A stretch of 64,000 bases of DNA from Roseateles_E cavernae (GTDB lineage: Bacteria > Pseudomonadota > Gammaproteobacteria > Burkholderiales > Burkholderiaceae_C): the NCBI RefSeq assembly GCF_040187885.1, contig NZ_JBDPLH010000015.1, positions 8,578 through 72,577 of the forward strand, in the 5' to 3' direction. The notes under the pieces are model-generated. The model was not told where the DNA came from and did no database searches. It saw nothing but the letters and a program-made list of their open reading frames with translations. Below are positions 20,782 through 30,671 of this stretch, in pieces (position 1 is the stretch's first letter; the number at the start of each line of letters is the position of its first letter). The translations under genes were made by a program, and so were the position numbers.

Positions 20782-20925
20782 ACAGTCGGCGCGCGCCGTT
20801 CCGAGAGGGCGTCGAAGTGCTTCACCTGGCAATAGAGTCGGCTGAGTTGCTTGATCTGCACGCTTCGGGCCGGGCCGGGACATCCAAAGCCGAACACTTC
20901 TCTGGGATCGGGCAACCTCATCCCC

Positions 20926-21990
20926 TCAGAGCCGTATCCAATGATTGTCCAGCTCCATCGCCGGCAAGGCCTTGCCCGCCCCATCCGGCAGATGCAGCAC
21001 CTGGCCGCGCCCGCCGGCCCAGATTCCCGCGTGGCCATCGGGGCTCTCGGCCAGCGCGCAGGCTTCGGGCAAGGGGGTCAGGCCTTGCCACAAGCCCTGG
21101 GCATCGAAGCGGGCCACGCCGCCGCTGCGCGGGCAGCCGATCGCAAAGCCTTCGGCGCTGGCGGCGATGTCGCCGCCGTAGCCGGCCAGCGCGGGCTGTT
21201 GCGCAGCCAGGCGCAGCGCATGGCCATCGAAGACCGCGAGAATGGGCGCGGCCGCCTTGGCGGCCTTGTCCTCATGCTCGGCCTGGATCGCGATGCCCAA
21301 GCGGCCATCGGGCCGCCAGGCCAGATGGCGCAGGCTCAGGCGGGCATCGTCCACGCGCCATTGCCCGCGCAGCTCGCCACTGCCGGCATCGAGCCGCACC
21401 AGGGACGAGTCCATCGCGGCCAGGTCCAGCTTCAGACGCCCGCTCTCGGGCCGGGTCTGGATGCCGCCATTGGCGACCCAGAGGCTGTCGCCGCGCGGCA
21501 GCAGCTCATGCACATCGACGCCATGGCTGGGCCACTCGGCGATCTTCTGCAGACTCTTCGCGTCGCGCAGGCCGACCAGGCCGGCACCGCTGTCCAGATC
21601 GGTCTCGCCGCTGTAGAGGTGGCGGCCATCGGGGCTCAGCGCCAGATGGCCAGTGAAAGCCCGCTCGGGCTCGATCCACTGCCATTGCAGCGCCCGGCCG
21701 GTCTGCGGCGACAAGCGCAGCAGCCAGTCGCCGGGCCGGCGCGCCACCGCCAGCAGGCTGGAACCGCCGCGCTCGCGCAGCAGGCCATGGGCGCGGGTCG
21801 GCACCTCGATGCTGGCCGCGATGCGCAGCGCCGCGCCGACCGCCTCCAGCCGGCCGACCCGGTAGCTGGGGGCCTCGTCGCGCCAGGCGGCGGCCAGCTG
21901 CACGGCGCCGCCGGCCGCCCGGGCCAGCCCGCCGGCCAGCAGGCCCGCGCCCAGGGTCAGGACTTGCCGGCGCTCAATCACCATCGGCAT
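20926..21990 (-). CDS. DUF1513 domain protein, periplasmic beta-propeller
   Basis: A 354-residue protein with an N-terminal signal (RRQVLTLGAGLLAGGLARA) and repeated propeller-like strands (GHLALSPDGRHLYSGE, LAWRPDGRLGIA). DUF1513 proteins are regularly encoded with imelysins and di-heme oxidoreductases in iron-responsive clusters, as here. It is the last gene of the operon and overlaps the preceding imelysin stop by 17 bp; a second in-frame ATG at 21984 is equally possible. Confidence 0.85.
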   Translation of the reverse strand: MPMVIERRQVLTLGAGLLAGGLARAAGGAVQLAAAWRDEAPSYRVGRLEAVGAALRIAASIEVPTRAHGLLRERGGSSLLAVARRPGDWLLRLSPQTGRALQWQWIEPERAFTGHLALSPDGRHLYSGETDLDSGAGLVGLRDAKSLQKIAEWPSHGVDVHELLPRGDSLWVANGGIQTRPESGRLKLDLAAMDSSLVRLDAGSGELRGQWRVDDARLSLRHLAWRPDGRLGIAIQAEHEDKAAKAAAPILAVFDGHALRLAAQQPALAGYGGDIAASAEGFAIGCPRSGGVARFDAQGLWQGLTPLPEACALAESPDGHAGIWAGGRGQVLHLPDGAGKALPAMELDNHWIRL

Positions 21991-22965
21991 CCGAAAAGCC
22001 CAGGCTCAGATCCAGCGCCGGCGCCACCTGCTCCTGGACCAGACGCTTGAGCGCCTCCAGCGCCTTCGCGGCGGCCAGCACCGGCGCCGGCTGGGCCGGG
22101 TTCAGACCCTGCAGCTTGGCATCGGCGACCAGCGCGCTGCTGCGCAGCGCATCGGCCTCCCGGTTGCGGCCGCGGCCGCGCAGCCAGCTCTCCAGCGGCA
22201 CCAGGCCCTCGCCCGGCGCCGGCGCGCGCTGCCGGCCTTCGAACAGGGCCAGGCCGCGCAGGCTTTGCCATTGCGCGGCCCAGGCGGCGGCGGTCAGGCC
22301 GCTGGTGGCACGGGGCAGGGCTTCCTTGCCTGAGCGCAGCGGCTTCTCCATCTGGGCCCAGCGCAGGCGTTCGAGCCCGCCGACCCATTGGTTCAAGAGT
22401 TCGGCGCTGCCGGCCAGCTGGGCCTCCTCGTCCCAGGCCTCGGGCTCGCGCGCCGCCAGCTCGGCAAAGCCCTGGCGCAGCGCCTGCGCCTCGGCCACCA
22501 GCTCCTCGACCAGCAGCGCCGCATAGCGCCGCGCCGACAGTTCCATGCGCGGCTGCCACAGCAGCTGCTCCAGCGCCGGCAGGCCCTTGGCCGGCGTGCC
22601 GACACGCTCCAGCCCCTTCAGATCGGCCGGCGCGGCCGCGATGGCCTTGGCGATCAGGGCCGGCCGGCTCGGCGCGAAATCGATCTGGCGCTGCGAGCGC
22701 CGCGCCAGCACCGGACCCAGGGCCGGCGTCGCCAGCCGTTCCCAGGCCAGCATCGCGCCGGCCCAGGCAGGCCGGTCCAGACGCTGCTGCAGCTGGGCCA
22801 CCGCCTGCGCAAAGGCCTCGGCGCGCGGCAGCGACCAGTGGCGATACAGGCCCTGCAGCATCTGCAGCGGCGTGTAGGCCGGCACCGCCTCGCGGGCCCA
22901 GTCGCTCTGGGCGCGGGCCAGGCCGCAGACGCCCAGGCCCGCCAGGAACAGACGACGGTCCAGCA

Positions 22966-22966
<1 letters not shown>
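21974..22966 (-). CDS. Imelysin family protein (second copy)
   Basis: A 330-residue secreted protein (signal near MLDRRLFLAGLGVCGLARA) with the imelysin/IrpA helical fold. It is more divergent than the upstream imelysin: the GxHxxE motif region reads PALEQLLW without the His. It may therefore have lost the metal site. ATG 22966 shares one base with the stop of the di-heme gene (TGATG). Confidence 0.82.
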
Positions 22967-24371
<1,405 letters not shown>

Positions 24372-24375
<4 letters not shown>

Positions 24376-25550
24376 GGCTGGACCAGGGTCAGCTTGGTGA
24401 TGCCGATGGCCGTGGCGGCCTCGACCAGCAGCTTGCTCTGCGCCGTCAGGCTGTCAATCGTGGCCTGGATGCGCAAGCGCCCGGGCGCCGTCTTGTCGCC
24501 CAGGATCTCCTGGTCGAACGGCGCCTGGATCTTGCCGGCGGCGGCCACCGAGCCGGCCAGCTGCTCGCTCAGTCGCTGAGCCAGCGCCGCATCCTTGGCG
24601 GCCACCAGATCGCGCAGCGCCGGGCCCTGCAGCAGCGTGCCGTCGGCCCGCTGGTAGCGGCCCAGCCAGACGTTCTCTATGCCCAGCGCATTGGTGACCG
24701 CATCTCGGTGGGTGTTGTCGGAAAAGCAGGAATGCTCGTCTTCCTGGTCCTGGCTGGCCAGCGCCACTTCCAGGCGCTCGCCGGCCAACTCGCCGCGCGA
24801 CAGCGAGCCCAGGCCCACCAGCATCTTGCGCAGCGACTCCTGACCGCCCTTTTCGAACTTCGCGCGGTAGTTGTTCTTGGCGCCGGGCGCCCAGGCCTTG
24901 AGCAGGCCCTGCAGATCGTCGATCAGCAGATCGGTCACGACCGCCAGGTACTGGCGGCGCCGGTCGGCATTGGGTGCCTTGCCGTCGACGAAGTCCTCGA
25001 AGCTGCGGTCGCCAGGTCCGGTGGGGGACAGGTCTTGCCCCCACAGCAGGAACTCGATCGCATGCCAGCCGGTGGCGACGTTTTCCTCGCCGCCGCGCTC
25101 GTTCTGCGCCGCCAGGCTGGCCTTGCTGATCTTGAAGCCGCGCCTGTTGACCAGGCCGCTGGCGCTCTTGCCCTCGATGCGATCCACATAGCTCTCATCC
25201 ATCGGCCAGGCGTTGAGCTGGCCCTCAGGCCCCTTGTCGTTGTCGATCGGGCCGCCGTAGAAACGGAAAGCCTCGGTCTGGCCGTAGAACTCGCGCGCCG
25301 CCAGCCAGGCCTGGCGCGCCGCCTGCAAGTGCTCGGGCGAAGGCTGGGCGATGAAGTCCTTGATGCGCTGGCGCAGGGTCTGGGCGGCCTGCAAGGTGTC
25401 GGCATAGTTGGCCTGGACCAGGGCTGCGTAATGGGTGTTGACGGCCGCCGGCGTGGCGTTCGCTGCGGCGGCGGTCTGGGCCTGGGCGGGCAGCGCGGTC
25501 AACAGGGCCGGGCCGACGGCCAGGCTCAAAAGCAGGGCAAGAGATTTCAT
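24372..25550 (-). CDS. Imelysin family protein (IrpA-like), first gene of operon
   Basis: A 392-residue periplasmic protein with a signal peptide cut near PAQAQ. The diagnostic GWHAIEF (GxHxxE; His163, Glu166) is intact, and a second domain begins near EHSCFSDNTHRDAVTNALG. Related proteins are induced by iron limitation. ATG 25550 is chosen because the signal peptide begins there; an in-frame ATG at 25580 lies inside the palindromic operator candidate. Confidence 0.9.
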
Positions 25551-25561
25551 GACGGATATGC

Positions 25562-25590
25562 AAATGCGAGTAATTTGCATTCTCGCATTT
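25562..25590 (-). promoter_or_regulatory. Fur-box-like palindrome upstream of the imelysin operon
   Basis: A perfect 9-bp inverted repeat, AAATGCGAG and CTCGCATTT, separated by 11 AT-rich bases, lies 12 bp upstream of the imelysin start. Read on the minus strand, GCGAGAATGCAAATTACTC resembles betaproteobacterial Fur sites. The operon content makes iron control plausible; the assignment is inference. Confidence 0.5.
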
Positions 25591-25604
25591 AATCCAGCCC
25601 CCTC

Positions 25605-25973
25605 TCAAGCCGGCGGTCGCAAGAGCGCACGGATGCGCTCGCGGTCGAAGCCCAGGATGGTCTGGCCGCGCACGACAAAGGTCGGCGTGCCGCGTGCGCC
25701 GCGCGCCTGGTACTCGGCCAGGCAGCTGGCGTCGCGCTCGACAAAGCACTCGCGGTGCGGCACTTGCTGCTCCTGGAGCCAGGCGCTGGCGCGTTTGCAG
25801 AACACGCAGCTGGTCGAGGACAGCATCAGGATGTCCTGCGGCCCGGCCCAGCGGCGCAGGTCCTCGGCCTGCTCGTCGGCATGCCGCGAGCCGGCCCATT
25901 TCGACAGCCCCCACACTGCCCCGACGATCAGCAGCAGCGAGACGAGACCGGAGCGCGTTGATTTCTTCAGCAT
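25605..25973 (-). CDS. Membrane-anchored glutaredoxin-like protein
   Basis: A 122-residue protein with an N-terminal membrane segment (LVSLLLIVGAVWGLSKW) followed by a thioredoxin-fold domain. The active-site motif is SSTSCVFCKRA and the cis-Pro region is GTPTFVVRG. It probably faces the periplasm and reduces or isomerises disulfides of envelope proteins. It lies upstream of the palindrome that heads the imelysin operon, in the same orientation, so it may be a separate transcript. Confidence 0.82.
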   Translation of the reverse strand: MLKKSTRSGLVSLLLIVGAVWGLSKWAGSRHADEQAEDLRRWAGPQDILMLSSTSCVFCKRASAWLQEQQVPHRECFVERDASCLAEYQARGARGTPTFVVRGQTILGFDRERIRALLRPPA

Positions 25974-25982
25974 CGCGCGATG

Positions 25983-26765
25983 CTACGCCGGCACCCGGTA
26001 ATGGCCGGCGCTCATCAGATCGATGCCGCAGGCCAGGCCCTCGGCCCAGGCGATGAAGTCGGGCACGGCCGCACCCGCCAGCGGTGCGCCGTGCTGGGGC
26101 ACGATCATCGCGATATCGAGTTCGCGCACCATCGCCGCCCACAGGCGCAGCACCTTGTTGCTGACCATATAGCGGCGGTGAAAGCCCTCCATATGGCGGA
26201 TATGGCCGTCCAGCCGGGTGACGGTCTGGCCGGGCTGCAGATCGGCGCCCAGCGAGGCGCCCAGATCGCCGGAAAACAGGATGCGGCTGATGGGGTCGTA
26301 AAACTGGAAATTGCCCTCGGCGTGCAGGAAATGCGCCGGCAGCGCCCAGAGCTCGAAGCCATCGGCCTCGCCCTGCCCCAGACGCAGGCGGGCACCGGCG
26401 TCGGGCAGGCCGATGATGCGGCCCACCGTCTTGCCGGGCTTGCAGAAGTGCGGCGCGAAGCGCTCCCAGATGCGCGAGATATAGACCGGCGCCGTCGTGG
26501 CCGTCATCCAGCGGTCCAGCGAGGCAATGATGTCGGGGTCGGCGTGCGAGGCCAGGATGGCCGCCAGCCTGTGCGGCGGCATATGCCGGGTCAGCCCCAG
26601 ATAGAGCTCGTTGTAGGCGAGATTGCCACCGGGGTCGAGGATGGCGCCGGTGGCCCCATGCACCAGCAGGAACTGGTTCGATTGCACCGCCTCGCCATCC
26701 TCCTGGGTCAGATTGGAGAACATCAGGCACAGGTGCGAGCCCTGGCGGAACAGTTCGGTCGGCAT
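25983..26765 (-). CDS. MBL-fold metallo-hydrolase, ODP/flavodiiron-like domain
   Basis: A 260-residue protein with the metallo-beta-lactamase fold of the oxygen-binding diiron type. Visible ligands include SHADPDI in place of the classic HxHxDH, an LHAEGNFQFYDP His/Glu region and the SGDLGAS Asp. Flavodiiron relatives reduce O2 or NO, but no flavodoxin domain is attached here. The start codon is preceded by a GA-rich ribosome-binding stretch caught in a hairpin. Confidence 0.82.
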   Translation of the reverse strand: MPTELFRQGSHLCLMFSNLTQEDGEAVQSNQFLLVHGATGAILDPGGNLAYNELYLGLTRHMPPHRLAAILASHADPDIIASLDRWMTATTAPVYISRIWERFAPHFCKPGKTVGRIIGLPDAGARLRLGQGEADGFELWALPAHFLHAEGNFQFYDPISRILFSGDLGASLGADLQPGQTVTRLDGHIRHMEGFHRRYMVSNKVLRLWAAMVRELDIAMIVPQHGAPLAGAAVPDFIAWAEGLACGIDLMSAGHYRVPA

Positions 26766-26770
26766 CGCGC

Positions 26771-26794
26771 CCCTCCCCTCTTGTAGAGGGAGGG
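26771..26794 (-). promoter_or_regulatory. Hairpin covering the ribosome-binding site of the MBL-fold gene
   Basis: On the transcript, CCCTCCCTC pairs with GAGGGGAGGG around a five-base loop, with one bulge, five bases before the ATG. The right arm is also the Shine-Dalgarno stretch. Folding would hide it, so conditional translation is possible. Confidence 0.35.
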
Positions 26795-26803
26795 ACTCTA
26801 GCC

Positions 26804-26823
26804 AGCCGGCCTGGCGGCCGGCT
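26804..26823 (-). terminator. Strong hairpin after the PlsY-RidA unit
   Basis: AGCCGGCC and GGCCGGCT form a perfect 8-bp stem with a four-base loop, 15 bp downstream of the RidA stop. There is no T-run, so it may be a pause or 3'-end protecting structure rather than a classical intrinsic terminator. Confidence 0.4.
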
Positions 26824-26837
26824 TGAGCAGGATCAAG

Positions 26838-27185
26838 TCAGACGGCCGCCGTGACGACGATCTCGACCTTCCATTCCGGCCGGGCCAGATTGGCCTCGAC
26901 GGTGGCGCGCGGCGGGGCGTTGCCGGCGGCCACCCAGGCTTCCCAGGCGGCATTCATGCCGGCAAAGTCGGCCAGGTCCTTGATGAAGACCTCGGCGCGC
27001 AGGATCTTGCTCTTGTCGCTGCCGGCGCGGGCCAGCAGCTTGTCGATCGCGGCCAGCACCTGGGCGGTCTGGCCGGTGATGTCCTGGCTGGCGTCATCGG
27101 GAACCTGGCCGGCCAGATAGGCCACACCGTTGTGCACGGCCATCTCGGAGATGCGGGCGCCGACGTCGAATCGCTGAATGCTCAT
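26838..27185 (-). CDS. RidA (YjgF/YER057c/UK114) family protein
   Basis: A 115-residue member of the enamine/imine deaminase family that clears reactive 2-aminoacrylate-type intermediates from PLP enzymes. Conserved stretches are GVAYLAGQVPDDA, the substrate-contact Arg in KSKILRAEVFIKDL, and PPRATVEANLARPEWKVEI with the terminal Glu. Its ATG overlaps the stop of the upstream plsY (ATGA), an unusual partnership that may be only positional. Confidence 0.92.
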   Translation of the reverse strand: MSIQRFDVGARISEMAVHNGVAYLAGQVPDDASQDITGQTAQVLAAIDKLLARAGSDKSKILRAEVFIKDLADFAGMNAAWEAWVAAGNAPPRATVEANLARPEWKVEIVVTAAV

Positions 27186-27904
27186 TGCTTTTTATCCTTG
27201 GGGTGGTGGTGAGAATGACCGCGCGGCTTGGGGCCTTCGCCGTGCGGGTGTTTTTTGCTCGCGCCGGCCGGCGGCACTGCGGCCGAACCTTGTGCCTTTT
27301 GCCCGATCTTGCTCTCGGTGCCGTTCATCAGCTTCTTGATATTGGCGGCATGGCGCCAGATCAAGAGCAGGCCCATCAGGCCGGCGCACAGCACGATGGG
27401 GCCGGCGCCCCAGATCAGCATCTGGTAGAACGGTGCGAACACCGCCGCGACCAGCGAGGCCAGCGAGGAGTAGCGCGAGAAATAGGCAATGATCAGCCAG
27501 GTGGCCAGCGTGGCCGCGCCCAGCAGCGGGTTGATGGCCAAGAGCACGCCGGCCGCCGTGGCCACGCCCTTGCCGCCCTCGAAGCGGAAGAACACCGGCC
27601 ACAGATGGCCCAGAAAAGCCGCCAGCCCCACCAGGGCCGCCGTGCCGTCGCCCAGGCCCCAGGTCGGTCCGAACAGCAGCACCAGCAGCACCGGCACATA
27701 GCCCTTCAGCGCATCGAACACCAGGGTCAGGACGGCGGCGGCCTTGTTGCCCGAGCGCAGCACATTGGTGGCGCCTGGGTTGCCCGAGCCGTAGCTGCGC
27801 GGGTCTGACAGACCCATCACGCGGCTGATGATGACGGCAAAGGACAGCGAGCCGATCAGATAGCCGGCCAGGATGGCCAGCAGGGGGTAGAAGGTATCTT
27901 GCAT
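27182..27904 (-). CDS. plsY: Glycerol-3-phosphate acyltransferase PlsY with a His/Lys-rich C-terminal tail
   Basis: Makes lysophosphatidic acid from acyl-phosphate and glycerol-3-phosphate, the first step of membrane phospholipid synthesis. Motifs are SYGSGNPGATNVLRSGNK, LGHLWPVFFRFEGGKGVATA and IWRHAANIKKLMNGTESKIG, with several membrane segments. At 240 residues it is about 40 longer than usual. The extra cytoplasmic tail (about residues 200-240) is rich in His, Lys and Pro (KKHPHGEG, GHSHHHPKDKKQ). Confidence 0.95.
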   Translation of the reverse strand: MQDTFYPLLAILAGYLIGSLSFAVIISRVMGLSDPRSYGSGNPGATNVLRSGNKAAAVLTLVFDALKGYVPVLLVLLFGPTWGLGDGTAALVGLAAFLGHLWPVFFRFEGGKGVATAAGVLLAINPLLGAATLATWLIIAYFSRYSSLASLVAAVFAPFYQMLIWGAGPIVLCAGLMGLLLIWRHAANIKKLMNGTESKIGQKAQGSAAVPPAGASKKHPHGEGPKPRGHSHHHPKDKKQ

Positions 27905-27910
27905 GGGCCG

Positions 27911-28417
27911 CTATTGTGCATCGGCGTCCAGCGCGCAATGGACGCTGCGCAGCGGCAGCAAGTCGGGCAGAACCCGCGGGTCAATGCCGACCAGATAGCC
28001 GCGCCGCCCGCCGTTGATGCAGATCTTAGGCAAAGCCAGGATCGTCGCCTCGACGAATACAGGCATCGCCTTGCGCGTGCCGAACGGCGAGGTGCCGCCC
28101 ACCATATAGCCGCTGTGGCGCTGCGCCACCTCGGGCTTGCAGGGCTCGACCTTTTTGCAGGGGATCTGGCGCGCCAGCTCCTTCAGGCTGACCTGGCGGT
28201 CGCCATGCATCAGCACGATCAGCGGCTGGGCCTTCTCATCCTGCATCACCAGGGTCTTGACGACCTCGTGCTCCGGCACGCCCAGCTGCCGCGCCGACTC
28301 GGCCGTGCCGCCGTGCTCGACATAGTCGTAGACATGCTCGCTGAACGCGATCTTGTGCTGGCGCAGCAGCTGGGTGGCCGGGGTCTCGCTGACATGGGGG
28401 GAGGACTTCTTGCTCAT
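27911..28417 (-). CDS. YbaK/EbsC family Cys-tRNA(Pro)/aminoacyl-tRNA deacylase
   Basis: Trans-editing hydrolysis of mischarged tRNA. The 168 residues carry the YbaK pattern: TPATQLLRQHKIAFSEHVYD, the conserved KTLVMQ with the catalytic Lys, and VGGTSPFGTRKAMPVFVE. The start is ATG 28417; the long in-frame extension upstream is unrelated sequence. It ends 7 bp before plsY. Confidence 0.93.
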   Translation of the reverse strand: MSKKSSPHVSETPATQLLRQHKIAFSEHVYDYVEHGGTAESARQLGVPEHEVVKTLVMQDEKAQPLIVLMHGDRQVSLKELARQIPCKKVEPCKPEVAQRHSGYMVGGTSPFGTRKAMPVFVEATILALPKICINGGRRGYLVGIDPRVLPDLLPLRSVHCALDADAQ

Positions 28418-28518
28418 GGGCGAATTCTGGCCCAGGCCCGGCCGTCGGGCTTGTACCGGATTGCGCAGCGGCCCCGCTGCCCCGCTCAGCCATGCTGCCG
28501 GCGGATGTCGCCGGCCAG

Positions 28519-28941
28519 CTAGCGCAGCTGCGCCTGCAGCCAGCGCTGCAGATCGGCCGCACTCAGCGCGCCGGCCTGGCGGGCGATCTCGCGGCCGCCC
28601 TGGAACAGCATCAGGGTCGGGATGCTGCGGATGTTGTAGGCCGCCGCGGTCTGCCGGTTGGCCTCGGTGTCGAGCTTGGCGAAGCGGATCAGCGGCTGCT
28701 GAGCCGCGGCCTGGGCGAAATGCGGGGCCATCATCTTGCAGGGGCCGCACCAGTCGGCCCAGAAGTCCACCAGCACCGGCAGCTCGGTCTTGCCGACAAA
28801 GGCGGCGAAGCTGGCGTCGCTCAGATCGACCGGCCGCGCCGCCATCAGCTCAGCCCCGCAGCGGCCACAGACCGGCTGGTCTTCGAGCTTGGCTTCGGGC
28901 ACGCGGTTGGTGGCGGCGCAGGCGGGGCAGACGAGGTGCAT
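28519..28941 (-). CDS. trxC: Thioredoxin 2
   Basis: A cytosolic disulfide reductase with an N-terminal zinc domain: Cys5/Cys8 and Cys25/Cys28 (CPAC, CGRC), then the active site WCGPC at residues 64-68. The 140-residue length matches TrxC. ATG 28941 places the first zinc motif exactly as in relatives; ATG 28950 is in frame three codons earlier. Confidence 0.95.
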   Translation of the reverse strand: MHLVCPACAATNRVPEAKLEDQPVCGRCGAELMAARPVDLSDASFAAFVGKTELPVLVDFWADWCGPCKMMAPHFAQAAAQQPLIRFAKLDTEANRQTAAAYNIRSIPTLMLFQGGREIARQAGALSAADLQRWLQAQLR

Positions 28942-29025
28942 GGTGGGCATCGTGAAGACAGTCAATGTCAGCACATCAGGGGACGAAGACCTGGATTGCA
29001 AGCCCCACGGCCCGACCGCCTTCCT

Positions 29026-29688
29026 TCAGGCGCTGGTCTTCAACAGATCCAGCAGATCCTGCCGGGCCGAATCGGCGTGGGCCAGCACCGCCGCGCTGGC
29101 GGCCTCGGCATCGCGCTTGACGATGGCCTTGACGATCTTGCGGTGCTGGGCGATCACCTTGTCCTGCCGGCCGGGGCCATAGCCATGGACGCGACGGAAG
29201 GCGTCGACCAGGCTGCTGCGCGCCTGCAGCACCTCAAGCGCCTGGGCGTTGTCGGCCAGACTGTCCAGATGGTGATGGAACTCGCGGTTGGCCGCGACAC
29301 TGGCCGCCACATCGCCGGCGCCGGCCGCGTCCTCATAGGCCCGCGACAGCTGCTCCAGGGCCTTCAGCTGCGCGTCCGAGGCACGCAGGCAGGCCAGCCG
29401 CGCCAACATCGACTGCAGTGCGCCGCGCAGGTGATAGGTGTCGTCGATGAACTTCGCATCCACGCTGGGGATCACCGCACCGCGGTTCATGCGCATCTCG
29501 ATCACGCCCTCGCCCTGCAGCTGCAGCAGCGCCTCGCGCACCGGGATGTTGCTGACCTGGTAATGCGCGCCCAGCTCGGCCAGCGTGATGTGGGAGCCCA
29601 GGGCCCAGACACCGGCGACGATGTCATCGCGGATCTGCTCGCGCAGCCGCAGATAGGTCGGGGTGTTGATCGCTTGCCGGACTGCCAT
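29026..29688 (-). CDS. GntR-family regulator, FCD (FadR-C-terminal) type
   Basis: A 220-residue regulator with an N-terminal winged helix (LREQIRDDIVAGVWALGSHI, VSNIPVREALLQLQGEGVIE) and an all-helical FCD ligand domain with metal-coordinating residues around ANREFHHHLDSLADN and the C-terminal HRKIVKAI. It lies just after the sugar-acid operon in the same orientation, separated by 68 bp that hold an AT-rich operator candidate. It most likely represses that operon until a uronate or aldarate intermediate binds. Confidence 0.92.
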   Translation of the reverse strand: MAVRQAINTPTYLRLREQIRDDIVAGVWALGSHITLAELGAHYQVSNIPVREALLQLQGEGVIEMRMNRGAVIPSVDAKFIDDTYHLRGALQSMLARLACLRASDAQLKALEQLSRAYEDAAGAGDVAASVAANREFHHHLDSLADNAQALEVLQARSSLVDAFRRVHGYGPGRQDKVIAQHRKIVKAIVKRDAEAASAAVLAHADSARQDLLDLLKTSA

Positions 29689-29728
29689 TGTTGTTCCTGT
29701 CCCTGCTCTCTGTCTTCGAGACTCGGAG

Positions 29729-29744
29729 TTGATTTTATTAAATG
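29729..29744 (-). promoter_or_regulatory. Operator candidate shared with the 34476-34491 site
   Basis: CATTTAATAAAATCAA on the minus strand, 41 bp before the GntR start. It matches the site at 34476-34491 (CATTTTATAAAATCCA) at 14 of 16 positions. Two near-identical sites at the two promoters of one catabolic locus suggest a common regulator, most simply the GntR protein. Confidence 0.45.
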
Positions 29745-29756
29745 CACTTTACTACT

Positions 29757-30671
29757 TCAGCCGGTCTGCATCAGCGCAGCTGGCAGCCCGTCGCCAAAAC
29801 CCGCGATACGGTAGAGCTGGCCGTCAGCACCACCCGGCGCCCAGCCCGGCCGCTGCAGCGAGGTGATGAACAGGTCCTGCCCGTCGGGACCGCCATGGCA
29901 GGGCATGGTCGGCGCACGGCAGGGCAGCGGGACGGCGCCCAGACGCCGTCCCGCTGCGTCGAATCGGTTCAGGCAACCGGCCGACACACCGGCCGACAGG
30001 TAGTTGTCCTGTGCGTCGACCAGCGCCCCATCGGGCCGGCCATCGGCCTCCAGCGAGCACGCGAACGCGACCGACTCACCCATAAGACCCTGACCCTCGT
30101 CCCAGGGCGCCCACCAGATCTGGCCGCTGAAACTGTCGGAGAAGTAGAGCCGGTGCCCGTCGCGGCTCCAGGCCAGGCCGTTGGCCACCGTCAGGCCCTC
30201 GTGCAGGCGCAAGACCTGCCCCTGCGCGTCGACACGGTAGAGCGCGCCATGCGGCTGCTTGTCGGCCACGCTGTCGTCCATCGAGCCGACCAGCCACCAG
30301 CGCCCGCTGGGCGAGACCTTGCCGTCATTGAGACGGTTGCGTGGGCGGTCGGTCTCGACATCGGCAAAGGCACTCAGCGTGTGGCATGCCGGGTCGAACA
30401 GCCAGGCCTGGCTGCGCAGAGCCAGCAGCAGCCGCCCGTCCTGGCGCAGCGCCAGCGCACCGACCGGCTCGGGCAGCGTCCAGCGTGAGAGCTGTGCAGT
30501 GTCGGGCACCAGCCTCAGCAGCTCGGGCGCGCGTACATCGATCCACCACAGGCAGCCGCGCGCAGCGTCCCACAGCGGCGACTCGCCGACCCGGTTGTCG
30601 ACCCGGTAGACGCTCAGCCGCTCGCCCAGCGGCCGATGTTCAACGCCCGCGGCGCGCTCGTTCAGGATCAC
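29757..30671 (-). CDS. SMP-30/gluconolactonase/LRE family lactonase
   Basis: Hydrolyses a sugar lactone to the acid. The 304-residue beta-propeller carries conserved metal-site stretches: RVGESPLWDAARGCLWWIDV (Glu ligand), NRLNDGKVSPSGRWW (Asn/Asp), LTVANGLAWSRDG and RPDGALVDAQDN. The start is GTG 30671, 32 bp inside the upstream dehydrogenase gene. In a uronate pathway it would open the aldarolactone made by uronate dehydrogenase. Confidence 0.88.
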   Translation of the reverse strand: MILNERAAGVEHRPLGERLSVYRVDNRVGESPLWDAARGCLWWIDVRAPELLRLVPDTAQLSRWTLPEPVGALALRQDGRLLLALRSQAWLFDPACHTLSAFADVETDRPRNRLNDGKVSPSGRWWLVGSMDDSVADKQPHGALYRVDAQGQVLRLHEGLTVANGLAWSRDGHRLYFSDSFSGQIWWAPWDEGQGLMGESVAFACSLEADGRPDGALVDAQDNYLSAGVSAGCLNRFDAAGRRLGAVPLPCRAPTMPCHGGPDGQDLFITSLQRPGWAPGGADGQLYRIAGFGDGLPAALMQTG

